NCBI GenBank assembly: GCA_030686995.1
Contig: CM060707.1
Coordinates: 81,428,972-81,492,971, forward strand
DNA from: Artemisia argyi
Taxonomy: Eukaryota; Streptophyta; Magnoliopsida; Asterales; Asteraceae
Reading direction: 5' to 3'
DNA: 64,000 nt
The notes beneath the pieces are model-generated. The model was not told the origin of the DNA. It saw nothing but the letters and a program-made list of their open reading frames with translations, and searched no databases. The position numbers and the translations under genes are program-made. Numbering within the stretch: the first letter of the stretch is position 1; every line of letters begins with the position of its first letter. Below are positions 23,399-34,759 of this stretch, piece after piece.

Positions 23399-25330
23399 CT
23401 TTTTCTTGATTTTTTCTTTTTTTTATTTTTTATTTATTTATTTTTTTTTTAATACACTCTTACCCTACCATCCAAAATAATAAATCATATGGAATGAACA
23501 TTCCCCTTACACTTGAATTTTTACATCCTTTACAATAAACTAATCTAATGACTCAAATCAAGATAATCAAAACACTTGTAGTTCTTTTAAGATTAATGCA
23601 CATATGACGGTAATAATATGATGTTCTTCCCCATTACTTCATAACATAAGTACTTTACCCATGAGTCCCAATCGTCCCAAAACAATATGTACAAGGATAT
23701 GACTCGACTTAGCAACCATGCTCAATTAGATAATTAACTAAGGGTTTAAACAAATAACAATAATGCACTAAAGATGAGTGCATACACGGAAGGCTAAGGC
23801 GATTTGGGTGTACATTTAAGTGGGTTGTAATAAATTCTTCCTTTAAGTAAGATGCTTAAAGTTAGAAACGAAAAGATAGGCTCTAAGGGGTGTACCAGGG
23901 GTTTCGTGTACTAAAAATGAGTACAACGCTAAGGGTGTGGGAAAAATTAGTTGACTTTACTAGCCAAATAATATGACTTAAATGATCAAGTAATTATGAT
24001 ACGGGTTTAACACAAGGGTGATCCTAATCCCTCTTATCATGTAGTAAATCCTACTACACGAATGTAGTCTCACTAGCGGTCTCGGGATGCATCACTAACG
24101 CAAGTTCTAGAATCTAAATGCTACCGGTACACTCATAATCACTAATAGTAAATGCTTTTCTTATCAAATCTAAAGGCGAACCTCAAATATTTGGGTAGAA
24201 AATTTTTTTGAATAGTACGGTTTTGTGCTAGTCATACAATCTCCTATCCATGAGACGCTTGCTAAGGCTAAAGTTTCACTCCTAAATGTTGTAAAAAAAT
24301 TTAAATTTGGCGCTTAAATTACACTAACAAGTATTTCTCATTGTTTTATTACACACCTACCATCAAACAAACAAACTCAAGTGAAAGTGTATCCTATAAG
24401 GTATCATCATTTACCCTCCCCTTACACTTAGGATGAACATTGTCCTCAATGTTCAAGTAAAGAATGTAAAAGTGAAATAGGTAAAAGAATGAAATCAAAT
24501 ACTCCCCTGATTCGTTCGGTGTGGATAGTGCGGTAACAAGGTTAGATCTTCCTCCAAGAAAATGAACAATCAAAGCTTCCCTTCCAGAAATATAAATCAT
24601 CTTCTTGTCATATATAACCTGTTAAACCTGAGAAAACAATCACAAAAACCCAAAGCATCAATCCGAACAAAGAAAACTCATAACTAGATGTAATTCCAGA
24701 CTTAGGAATAAAAACAAAAAAATTAAAGATATAATGCTTGTGGAATGAATGTTTGCAGATTCCCTGGAGTTTATAAAACGAAAGAATTAACAAAAACTTT
24801 AAGAGTCCGGTATAAACAAAACTCGCAAAATTTTTCAGAATTTATACCTTACGCCGTCAGGTTATAACTCCTGACGCCGTCATAATGTTCCTACAAAAAT
24901 CTCATATTATGTTTCCGGCAAATTTCTAGAAAAAACTTATGTCCTACTTCCTGGAAAATCCTGCGAAACATCATTATGACTCGATACAAGCATTTGACTC
25001 GAACAATTACTAATATACATGTTCATTTAATATTGTTGTGGATCATGCTCAATTTCGTTCTTATAAACAAATTTGGGTCTCCCCTTACACTTAGCTTTTG
25101 CAAAATACCTTTATATGTAATTAAGACAAAGTTAAAAAAATAAATAAAGCATTTTCACAATTTATTTTGAAACATGAGTCACAAACAATAAAAATAAAAC
25201 ATGCATACGGAAACAAATAAAATCAAACAAACAAACAAATAAATAAAGTAAAAACATCAAACAATTAAAAGCATGGGTTGCCTCCCAAGAAGCGCTTGTT
25301 TTTGTTCGAGTCACGAGCCTGACTCTACCC
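22793..25330. other. Non-coding interior of element C
   Basis: No credible gene. Two inverted repeats of the type found at Athila 3' ends are present: 22811-22832 (9-bp arms around tcct) and 24435-24454 (7-bp arms). PPT-like tracts (AGTGTAAGGG on the minus strand) recur at 22797, 23503, 24417 and 25081. The (AT)n run at 23341 is followed by a T-rich stretch. Two palindromes related to TGACGCCGTCA lie near 24852 and 24873. Confidence 0.7.
23341..23396. repeat. (AT)n microsatellite
   Basis: About 28 AT units, followed by a T-rich tract to ~23452. Confidence 0.95.
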
Positions 25331-26304
25331 TTATTTAACGGAAATAGGGGAGGTTTTCCCTACACTTAGGATTAAGTGCGGGTGGAAGTAGCGATACACA
25401 CCCTTAGGGTGGAAATATGCCACTTGAGGTGAAGGGGGTGAGTGAATGGCTTCCTTCATCCTAAAACTACCCGAATAATATTGGTTGATGGGTGGGTCGG
25501 TTCCTCTTTTGTCTCTAAGAAATATATCTAAGGATGGAAAAGTGTGTAAAGATTGAGGTTCCGGTTCATCAACACTAGGAAATTCCCTAGAACTAGGAGT
25601 AAGGTTATCACTACAAGTATTCAAACCTATATCCTCAAGTGGTGCCTGGTCCAAGGGTTCTACCTCCATCAGAATTCCTAAAGTTTCTTCTACTTCTTTT
25701 GGGTAAGTCACGGGCGGTGTGTGTGCCTCAAATGATGGTTGAGTATTTTGTGGGCTTATGTTATTGACCTCATCATTCCATGTGTCAAGATCACCTATAT
25801 CCTCATCATGTGTTTTGGTAGAATCTATCCTAAGCATTCTCCTAAGTATCTCACGTGCTTCTCTAGGCATCTCAACTTCAATGTCCGAATCATAAGGATC
25901 TCCCTCATTAATCTTATATTCAATTTGCCTATAGGATTCATCATGTGTTCCTTGAGATTCAAAGTCATTGGTCACAAAACCTAGGTCTTTTTTATCAATG
26001 TGATCATGCTTGGCTAAATCCTCCTCAATTGTTTTCTTTGGTAGTGATAATAGCAAACCTAGTGCTTCATCTAACTTATGGTTTGTGCAACGGCTCTCTC
26101 CATAATTCCTTGGCAAACTAGGTCGCATTTCCTATTGGCCTCACTAAAACGAGATCTTAAACATGGAGGTTGTTCATAAAAATCTAACCTAGGTGAAGGC
26201 TCATATGATTCATAGGTGTCTTTAAATGAGGTATTTTGAACTCTTTGGTGTCTTAGCCGCTCAACCTTATCTTGCAATCTTAGAAGTCTAAGTGTAAAGT
26301 CCAT
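25331..26304 (-). pseudogene. Chimeric ORF of element C with tail shared with element A
   Basis: Two overlapping frames: an N-terminal part from Met 26304 (MDFTLRLLRLQDKVERLRHQ) to 26071, and a long frame 26128-25331. They are joined by a frameshift within 26071-26128. The N-terminal module (through ~25750) is unlike gag and unlike element A; it is charged, with a possible short coiled coil at the start. The C-terminal module (PPVTYPKEVEET ... LEDIGLNTCSDNLT ... GVYRYFHPHLILSVGKTSP) matches element A closely. Compared with A, ~85 residues before the GVYRYF tail are missing. Function unknown. Confidence 0.55.
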
Positions 26305-26441
26305 TTGAAGCAAATTACAAACAAAATCACAAAGAAAAGATAGACTACGAGAAAGCTGCAAAATAAAAAGAAAAAATCTCACTTGATAGGAATCTAATGA
26401 GTAGACCTAATAAAAATCAAATTCAACCTAAACAATAACTA

Positions 26442-26461
26442 TTCCCCAGGCTGCGGCGCCA
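26442..26461 (-). other. Primer-binding site of element C (tRNA-Asp type)
   Basis: The minus strand reads TGGCGCCGCAGCCTGGGGAA six bases from the LTR boundary at 26468; one base differs from the site in A. Confidence 0.8.
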
Positions 26462-26467
26462 AAAACT

Positions 26468-28064
26468 TGATGCGTGGGAATCGCACCAGGCTTTACCTCT
26501 CGAGGGATCTCGAGAAGCTTACAACCCCCACCAGGCAGTGTACCTGATCGTTGTAGTATAATATAGTGACAAGTACCGGGGGATTGATTGTTCAACTCAG
26601 GAATAGTGTCGTTAGGATTCAAATTAATCTAACTAGGTCTAAAGGTGAAGGATGATTCTTTTTGTATTTTTATATTTTATAAAAAACTAGTAAAAATCTC
26701 GGGTTTTGGAAGGAGGGGCGGAATTAGTTGTTAATCAACTAACCCAAAAGCTACTAATTAAACTAATGTGCAAGAAAAATAAACTAATGTTCTACAAGAT
26801 AAGTGAAGCATGTCTACCTATGAGATGTTACTCCTTGCTAGCTATACAATTCTACCTATTGAATTGTCACACCTTGTTTTAATTGACGAGTTGTATTCCT
26901 TAATACCATTCGTGGGGTGGCGTACGTACTTCCCCAACTCTATAAGCTCCTACTTCACTCCTATGTCGAGCCTGCAAGAAGCTCCTAACATGGGATCATT
27001 AGAATTCGCTCATGCATTAAATACAACTATAATAACCTAGTACGCATTGGTTCATGTTTCCTAAGACGTTCAAGCATGTTACCCAATGGAAGTCTGCCAG
27101 TTTTCTTAAGCTTAACATCGAATAGAATCAACCAAACAAGAGACAATAGGAATCAAGAATTATAAGCTAAATCAACTAGACCTATCGAAGTGTCACACCC
27201 TAATTGATGAAAATAGACACAAACATCAACAAGGAATCAATAAGATCTAATCAATTATATACAAGTTTCACACAATCATAAGTAGACACAAGGCGAATTA
27301 GCAAATCATCATCAAAGAAGAGCAAACAACAATGATAATGGAAAACATAATTAAGATAGAATCAACAAACCATTACAAGATGTTTATGGATTGATTGAAA
27401 CCCTATAAGTTGCTGGAAAAACACCTACCTAAACCCAGTAATCGACTTTAGGGTTTAGGGCTTAAAAAAAGTGAAGTTATGATGTTATATTTATAGGCAA
27501 GTTTTCTGTCGGCAAGGCTTGACGGCGTCACCCCGTAAAGAGTGATGGCGTCATAACCAATTTTTCTTCACCAAATTGTATATTTCTTCTTCCTCTTCAC
27601 GTGGGCTTTTGAATCACCTAAATCCGAGTTCGTATGCAAAAGTTATGACCAAAACAATATCAGCTGCTTCGCGCGCCAGTTTTGACAAGTTAACACGTGA
27701 CGGCCTACGTGACGCCTTCAGGAAGTCTTCTAGGCCATCACTCTTTAATTTTACACGTGACGGCCTTGGGTGACGCCGTCACGTTTTCACTGGACTGTCA
27801 CCACTTCCAACTCTTGTTTACTCTTGACGCCATCACATGAAGACTCTTGACGCCGTCAGGTACTGTTCTCAGCAAGCAAAATTAAGACTTTGCCGTTTTC
27901 TTCACTTTTATGCTCCAACAACGTCTAAAATGCTTCCTTTTCCAGAATTCACTCCAAAAGTACCTAAAATGACAAAAGGAACGATTTAGGGCAATATTTG
28001 ATCAAACAAATTCAAATCCGGGCTTAAATGACCCCCTAAAAATGGTTCATTTTCCGCCTCATCA
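26468..28064 (-). repeat. 5' LTR of element C
   Basis: 1597 bp, tgatgcgtggg...cgcctcatca on the plus strand. This is the full-length copy and includes the segment deleted from the 3' LTR, as well as the undisturbed target site of D. Confidence 0.9.
27485..27858 (-). promoter_or_regulatory. LTR promoter of C: TATA box plus palindrome array
   Basis: A minus-strand TATA box (CCTATAAATATAA, 27485-27497) with palindromes upstream at 27520, 27543 (TGATGGCGTCA), 27771, 27835 (TGACGCCATCA) and 27848. The two variants each differ by a CpG transition. Confidence 0.55.
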
Positions 28065-28069
28065 CAAAC
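28065..28069. repeat. Target-site duplication of element C, right copy
   Basis: caaac, matching 11469-11473. Confidence 0.85.
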
Positions 28070-28813
28070 AATCAACCCATAATTAACATCTAGGTTTCAC
28101 TACATCTAAACAAACACAAAAGAGATCTAGCCAAGCATGTTAAATTGAAGACAAGTGTAAGATATATTCAAACAACACATGGACATATTGATTGAATTGA
28201 AAGAGTACTTATCTCAATTGAAGATGAAAGGTTTCAAAGGGTAAAAACCCTTGAAAAAGCTGTGAAAATCGGACTAGGGTTTCTCTCCAAAGTTACACCC
28301 TAAAAGTTACGCTCTAATAAATGAAAATTGAAAAACTATATATAGATTTTACAGGGTGACGGCGTCAAGAAAAAAATTGTGACGCCGTCAACTCGCCGCC
28401 CATAATGAAATCGGATTGCCTAGATCCACTTTTTACGCCGTCATGTGTAAAGTTGCTCTGGGCTGTCACTAACATTTGGACCATGACGGCCTTGGGTGAC
28501 ACCGTCATGTCCTTAGTACAAAACTTTCTGGATCGTCATGTGCACCATCCACTTCCACCTCTTGTATTACTCTTGACGCCGTTATTAAGAATCTTGTGAC
28601 GCCGTCAGGTACTGTTCCCAGCAAGGAAAATTAAGACTTTGCCGTTTTCTTCACTTTTATGCTCCAAAAACGTTCAAAATGCTTCCTTTTCCAGATTTCA
28701 CTCCAAAAGTACCTAAAATGACAAAAAGAACGATTTAGGGCAATATTTGATCAAATAAATTCGAATCCGGGCTTAAATGACCCCCTAAAAACGGTTCATT
28801 TTTCGCCTCATCA
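28070..28813 (-). repeat. 5' LTR of element B, outer half
   Basis: 744 bp continuing the LTR interrupted at 11473 (it joins in register with 2612-3323 of the A LTR) and ending cgcctcatca. Confidence 0.85.
28336..28607 (-). promoter_or_regulatory. LTR promoter of B: TATA box plus palindrome array
   Basis: The minus-strand TATA box TCTATATATAG (28336-28346) is followed upstream by intact palindromes at 28357, 28380 and 28597 and by decayed versions near 28432, 28496 and 28573. The order and spacing are as in A and C. Confidence 0.55.
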
Positions 28814-28822
28814 GCTGTTTAA

Positions 28823-29032
28823 GAAGAAAATCCAAGCTATGATACTGATGATGAGTATGATGATGCTTTCATCATTCAGGTTCACTCAACATCTAAGAAC
28901 GATAATGCTTGTGATTTTGATGAGTTCATTCATGGTGGCATAATAACTACTAGTGAGGTTGCTGATATTAACACAAGTAGTATTACATCTACATGTGATA
29001 ACTCTCAAGAACATACTACTAGTTCTGAATGA
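28823..29032 (+). pseudogene. Coding-like relic, acidic (unknown)
   Basis: A 69-codon open frame without a start (ENPSYDTDDEYDDAFIIQ ... TTSSE, then TGA), cut at its left by the insertion of element B, with TAA just upstream. Its codon use and Asp/Ser richness recall linker regions of copia gag (compare KYDTDSD in 39805-42408), but the match is too weak to assign. Confidence 0.3.
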
Positions 29033-29658
29033 TCTCATGAATCAACTGATTAGAATTATACAAATATGCTTCAAAATAATGCGTTAATTCAATTTAAAAT
29101 TCAAAATTATGCTAAGTTGATTAAAATTATAATCCATGCCGCCCTCGGGTATTTAAGGCCACGAGTGAGAATTTAAAAGTTAAAGTAAAGCAAAAAGTTT
29201 GTTTTGATGAGTGGCCTTTTACTTATCATTTTATACCCGAAAAACCCACAAAAATGACCCAAAACACCCAAATAGACCAAATATTGTTGCAAATATCCTA
29301 GAATTGTGTTTTTATGTGTTTTAAGTACAAAAAGATTGAAAACAAGAAAAAAGTGGACAAAACCGAGCTTGGATGGGTAAAAGGGCAAAAAGAGACATTG
29401 CTGGATCGACTCGATACCATTTGAGCATTTAATGAAGAAAAGAAAAGTCAAAGTCAATCTCGGGAAAGGACATGGGGGTGAGCATGGAAAAGAAAAACCT
29501 AAAGCCAAAATTACCTTTTTACCCTTTGTCTAAAAACCAAATTTCAATTTGAACCTGAAAACACAAAACCAAAAATCTTTTTAAACTTTCAAAATCATAA
29601 TTCTATCCAAAACCTATTGTTTATCCTAAAACATTTTATAAAAACCTTTTTCTTATCA

Positions 29659-29660
29659 AA

Positions 29661-29692
<32 letters not shown>

Positions 29693-29755
29693 AAACGAAA
29701 AACAAAAAAAAAAAAGAAAAAAAAAGAAAAAAAAAAGAAAAAAACGAAAGAAAAC
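29659..29755. repeat. A-rich low-complexity tract
   Basis: Nearly pure A with scattered T, G and C over ~97 bp. Confidence 0.9.
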
Positions 29756-30178
29756 TATTTTTGCAAAACACTTTTACTAAATCCTAGACCTTTTAACAAA
29801 ACTAAAACTGGTTTTACAAAAATCCAATCCTAAACTAATCCCCAAAACCCTTTTTCAAATCAGGCCCACAACAAAAACAAAAACCCAATCCATAAACCCA
29901 CCACCCTTAACCCGTTTTTTGTTTGAATACTTTTCAAAGGGTTCAATTCAAACCAGCCAAAGGGTCAATAGACAAGGTCCAAAACAACAAAGGTTCAAAC
30001 ACCCTTTTACTAAACCTCAGCGTCTAACACAATTAACTCCCACACCCTTAAACCCTTCGCGCCATTGATAAACCCCTGTCTCTTTCAATCCATCTCATCC
30101 CACTCCTGCTACAATCCAAAGCTTGTTCACATGCTTATGTACCCCCTCCTCACATGCCCCAAGCCATGTCATCAATCC

Positions 30179-30316
30179 ATGGCTCCAAAAACCAATCAAA
30201 TGGCTGTGAATGAATTGAGTGAGCGCCAAGCCAAACTAATAGCTGAGAATGAAGTAGAGAAAGCACAAGAGACCTCCGAGAATGTTTTCACACACAGAAG
30301 AAGCACACAAGAGTGA
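30179..30316 (+). CDS. Small ORF of unknown status
   Basis: 45 codons from MAPKTNQMAVNELSERQ to RRSTQE: charged, predicted helical, with a perfect-looking TATA box (tataaata, 30339-30346) downstream rather than upstream. That layout fits the U3 part of an LTR better than a host gene. I recognise no family. Confidence 0.2.
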   Translation: MAPKTNQMAVNELSERQAKLIAENEVEKAQETSENVFTHRRSTQE

Positions 30317-30869
30317 CAAGAAACCCTAGTAGTGCTAGTATAAATAGAACATGTTTGTAGCCTTTGGGAGGTAGTAGGAAATAGATAGTTTGTAGTAACT
30401 TTTAGCTTTCTTAGTATAATTTTAAGCTTGTTTATTTAGTTTTCTGCTTTTTATTTTAGTATTGTACCTTTACATTTCTAGTTTAATTTAATTTTCAAGT
30501 TTTGCTTATTTCTTGTCTTAGTTACTCATTTAAGCTTTGATTTACTTTAAAAATCTGTTTTAAGCTTCTTTTCTATTCACTTAAGCTCATATAAGCTCAC
30601 AATAGTTTATGGTGAGCTTTTGAAGTTCCTTAAATCTGTTTATTCATAATTTTCTAAAATTTTTCAAAAAATCCAAAAAATACAAAAACAATACTTTTTA
30701 CTTTTTAGCTTATTCTAGTGCTTTATTTTCAGCTTTTATTGCTTATTTAGTCATATTATAGCTTAATCATCTTTTTGTCTTTCAAAACTCTAGCTTAAAA
30801 CTTGCTTTCTATTTTAAAAATTCCAACAGCCCACCCTTAAGGGGGTGTTTGGCACACGATATTTTTTTA

Positions 30870-31075
30870 GGGCAAATGGCACAAAAAGGCACTCAACTTA
30901 GGGTTTGTTTCCAGGTACTCAACTTTTTTTCTTGCACATAAAGGCGCCTAACATTTTTTTAGCGGATTGAGGTTTTTTTTTCTCACTTTTCGTTAACCCA
31001 CTAACGACCATTTCATTAAATCTCCAACTTTGCTAAATTAAACTTTTATAAAACTTGAGGGCCCAAAAATGACAA
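30870..31075 (+). repeat. Left TIR of the Mutator-like element
   Basis: The first ~35 bases are identical to the inverted right end; the remainder is ~85-90% similar by eye. Confidence 0.8.
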
Positions 31076-31815
31076 CTTGAGAGGTTATGATCTAGGTTTA
31101 TATTTTGCCTCTTCAATTAATATTCACTTTGTTCATAACCACAAGCCATATGCAGATCATAATAATCTTGATGGTACACCATCGAGGCATTGACAAGCCA
31201 AATTTGTATGAAACCACCATATGTACGAACATATGAAATATTTACAATGACAACACTAACATAATAAAACCAGTATCATCATGACCAACTTATATCATAT
31301 AATCACAATCTGACTTAAAAACCAAACAAATCAACATTTCGCATCTGGCTTTTTTGTGCTAACCCTCAAAAGTATTAACTGATGAAGTAATATCAACTGA
31401 TCACACTCATCATCTTTTTTCATTTACTTAAGTTCACCAACCACCATCAACTTCAAAAACAATCCAAATAAAAGAATAACAATTAAATCTCAAACATCCC
31501 CAATATCTCTTTTCTTTTTTCTACTATTTATATTATCCCATTGTAATATCCACTTTAAGATTTCTTATATCTACATCAATAAGCGAATATAATTATCAAA
31601 CAAAGCCACCTGTTGTCGTGTTACTCCATAAAAACCCACATTGACAAGCAAACATCGAAGCAGCTTCACCTGCCACCCACTCAACAGTCACAACACCTCT
31701 CGCATCTAGTCCCACTGCCGCCGGACACTTTGCCGAGATAATAGTGGTGGTGGTGATGGACAGAGTGGCGATTGTTGGGTTTGTATGTAGTTTTGAGTAT
31801 CGTGAGTTTGGTGTA
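31076..31815. other. Interior of the Mutator-like element
   Basis: 740 bp, AT-rich up to ~31600, then a GC-richer segment (~31610-31790) with a GGTGGTGGTGATGG run. No ORF worth calling. The GC shift could mark a captured gene fragment. Confidence 0.4.
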
Positions 31816-32222
31816 TGTAGGACCTTAGATTTATCAACTTTAACACAAATATAAGAACTAGATGAAGTAAAGATGGTGACTTGATGACATATATGTGTGG
31901 CGTTAATATGTATAAAGAGAATAAGAGATGAAGAGAACTTTTATTAAAAACATACACAATACACACACAAGCACACACCTCAAATGAGCCTTTGAGGTGT
32001 TTATATAGTTCTTAACATGATGCCTTAAGAGGCTTTCCATGGGCTTGGTCTTGGGCTTGGTTTCCTTTTACATATAAGGGCTTATATTACATAACACATG
32101 ACATATTAGCTTACCAAGACCAAGGCCCATTGACTATTCTCATAACAAACACTACGACACATTACAATGTTACAATAAATGAGAATGACCATCACTTTTT
32201 AATATAATTTTTAGTGCTAACA
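31816..32222 (-). repeat. 3' LTR of the copia element
   Basis: 407 bp. It contains a minus-strand TATA box (CTATATAAAC near 31999-32008). Confidence 0.92.
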
Positions 32223-32241
32223 ATCTCCCCCTAAGGGGTGG
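32223..32241 (-). other. Polypurine tract of the copia element
   Basis: The minus strand reads ccaccccttagggggagat directly before the 3' LTR. Similar purine tracts (AAGGGGGAGT) recur at ~33703 and ~34203. Confidence 0.75.
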
Positions 32242-34759
32242 TCATTCGAATGATGCTCCACGTGATTAGGTCTTCTTTGTTCTTTGTTGTTGACCATCGT
32301 GTGTCGTAGCAGAATAGTCTTTAGTCTTTGTTCCTTCATGCTTTGTGATCTTTGATGACTGACTTTTCATCGTTCTTTGTTCCTTTGTGATGTGGAGCAA
32401 TCTGCCTTTCGTCACTTCTGCGTCTATGGTGGTTGTTCGCCATTCCAACATGCTCATACACCTTCAGTCTTTGTGATACATGCATTTGTAGTTCCCGTTC
32501 TTTCACACAGATCTTTGTCACTTTACTTCTGTAGATTCTTTCACAATGCGTAGAATCTTTCTTTGCTTTTATCTTTGTGAGAACTTTCCTTTGACTTAGA
32601 TATGCATGTATGAGCATGTGGAATCCTTAGCCATGGAGATGATGTATAGCTGCATGAAAACAGTTAGCAATAAATCAACCGGTACTTACAGATAAGAATT
32701 AGAGATCGTCAACAACATAGTGTGAAGACTCCTTCTAACCCTTGCCAAGGCCGTTCCCATGTCAGATACTCTCGAGAGAGCTTACAAGACCTACTTAGTA
32801 GCTCAATGACTGGGTGAGTCGCTGGGGATCACTCCACGACTGTAGACCGTTTGAAACCACTGTGAACACTAAGCGTAACCCATAAAGAATTACCAAAGTG
32901 ACCTGCTGTCAGGGCTGCTTGATATTGACCCTGGCAGGAGTTTCCATTCAATCATTGAGAATCACAAATGTGAATCCTCTCATAAATGTTTTGGCAGATT
33001 GCTAAGATCTGGGTAGGACTCTAAAGTTTTACATCTGGCGTCCTTAATGATGAACAACCAGTGTAGGAGTATTATGTGTTCCTATGAGATCTTTTGATGA
33101 ATCTCGGGGCTCTAGACTCGATAAGTGCACATTTGGTTTCCTATGAGGAGATTAGGGAGAGGTCTCCTGCTTCAATATCAACCATCTCTAAGAGACAGGT
33201 CGATAGATTACACCGGTTCCCCGTGAGAATGAAACAAGCTCTTTTAAGAGAACTTGAGTGGTTAAGAAGGTTTAGTGCAGTGCGTCACTGGGTCCATGAC
33301 GTCTTTGTCTTCAATACCGGTGTCACCTTAGTAACAACCAGTAGCATACGAATTGTACCCGGTGTCTGCCCTAAGGTTGAACATTTGGAGAGCTATTTCT
33401 TTTCACCCTTTTTCATAACTTTTCTTTTTAATTCTTCAATGCCTTCTTTCTCCTCTCTCATTTTCTCCTTTTTTCAATCATACCTAAGGACTTCTAATTC
33501 TAATCTATTGGATTTGTCCTTGGGTAGATCCCTCCGGCTCTGGCGGATCATAGGACGGTTTTTCCTAACCTTAGTCACCTTATAACTCCATGACTATCCT
33601 ATCATTGCCATGAAACCGTTTATTGAAAATCTCTCAAAGTGTTTATGATAATAAAACACATTGTTGTTACCACTTCGAGAGTTTTGCAATTTTGAAGGAC
33701 TCCCCCTTCACATGTGCTCATGTAATTTTTAAGAAATTTGCACATGCGGGAGGAGTTTGCACTTTTTGAATTGATCCACTTTCAGTGAACATGACCGATT
33801 CGAGACACGCTTACATCACTAGTTAGACTAGCTTGAAGTTATTACCCGTCCTGGTCAAGTCCAAAGAAAGTATCTCGATACGGTAAATTCTACTCAGACA
33901 AGTCCTATTCGAGACACGCTTACATCACTAGTTAGACTAGCTTGAAATTATTACCCGTCCAGGACAAGTCTTTTCGATTACTGACATTTTAAACTTCATC
34001 AATTCATTGGTACTATCTGAGTCGAGCTCTTTTGAGATTCAGCCACAATCTTTAAACATCTTTGATCACATTTTAATCATGTCTTCTCCCCGTCAAAAAT
34101 AGCATAATGTGATATTTTTGATATCAACTGTTTAAGAAAAAGCTTTTTGGAGAGAAAGATAGATTTGATTTAGCATGAAATCGGAACATTTTAGTTTTAG
34201 TACTCCCCCTTAATGATAGCATATGTAAAATTATTTAAGGGTTTTGAGGGAGTTATCTTGAGCACTAATTTTGAGAAATCTTTTGAACAATCTTGAAAAA
34301 ATGCTCAAGAATTTTGTTTGAAAACGAGTTTATGCTTGAAATCTTTTTCGTTTGTTTAGACTCGAACTTTTTGAAAAAGATTTTATCATTGAACGTACGA
34401 GTCCTTGATTTAAAAATAATCAGAAGTCATCATTGAAGTACGGGTTTCGTACTGAAGTATACGAAAGCCATAGTGAAGAAAATTTTGAGAAACGACATGT
34501 TTTAGAAAAATATTAAAAAGAACTTCCGCTCAAGCATTTGTACATGTCTGTATCATTGTTGAATGACATTTCTAGAAACGTACAGAATATTGATTTATAC
34601 GAGAGACATGTCGTGAGAAGAATATTTTTGGATTTTTTGAATTTATATTGTTTTTGTATTTTTTGAAAATTTTATATTTTTGTATTTTGTTTTTGTTTGT
34701 TTTTCAAATTTTGTATTTTGGTTTTTTTTCAAAAAATATTTACAGCGAAGTGATTTTGA
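32242..34759. other. Long 3' tail of the copia element, no intact ORF
   Basis: 2.5 kb between the end of pol and the PPT. SIRE-type elements often carry an extra (env-like) ORF here; none is open on the minus strand. The 163-codon ORF on the plus strand (33094-33585) looks like a chance opening. A direct duplication lies at 33798-33974. Confidence 0.6.
33798..33974. repeat. Direct duplication, 109-bp period
   Basis: Two ~67-bp copies starting with attcgagacacgcttacatc at 33798 and 33907, differing at about three positions. Confidence 0.85.

Larger units (their letters stand above)
11474..28064 (-). mobile_element. Element C: complete Athila-like non-autonomous element
   Basis: Bounded by caaac on both sides. 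In element sense (minus): 5' LTR 26468-28064, primer site 26442-26461, gag-less ORF region 25331-26304, ~2.5 kb non-coding, 3' LTR 22792-22499 plus 12233-11474 (split by element D). Without D and one ttggg copy it is ~6.3 kb. No protease, RT, RNase H or integrase is seen in the 3.7-kb interior, so it cannot move on its own. Confidence 0.9.
9069..28813 (-). mobile_element. Element B: Athila-like element, host of C, D, Tat and A
   Basis: On the minus strand: 5' LTR split in two (28070-28813 and 10765-11473), primer site 10739-10758, and gag from 10594 to 9069, where the Tat element interrupts it. Removing C and one copy of the caaac duplication restores a continuous ~1453-bp LTR homologous to that of A. 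The right edge at 28813 ends cctcatca; the bases beyond (gctgt) should be the TSD, with its partner off-window. Everything 3' of gag is off-window, so whether B had pol is unknown. Confidence 0.85.
28814..30869. other. Old AT-rich sequence hosting elements B and the Mutator-like element
   Basis: No intact gene. It contains a short coding-like relic (28823-29032), an A-rich tract (29659-29755), a small ORF followed by a TATA-like site (30179-30346), and an AT-rich stretch with many 'agctt' words that resumes at 44357 after the Mutator-like insertion. It may be a degraded LTR of another element; I could not find its ends. Confidence 0.5.

Noticed and set aside
31706..31978. 90-codon ORF recurring near 43449-43718
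   Set aside because: It lies in the copia LTRs and extends into different flanks at each end; explained by the LTR repeat.
33094..33585. 163-codon plus-strand ORF in the copia 3' tail
   Set aside because: It is antisense to the element, ends in a low-complexity Phe/Ser-rich stretch, and resembles no family.
32242..34759. Env-like ORF in the copia tail
   Set aside because: Expected from some SIRE-type elements, but the minus strand has no ORF above ~95 codons and no membrane or coiled-coil segment.
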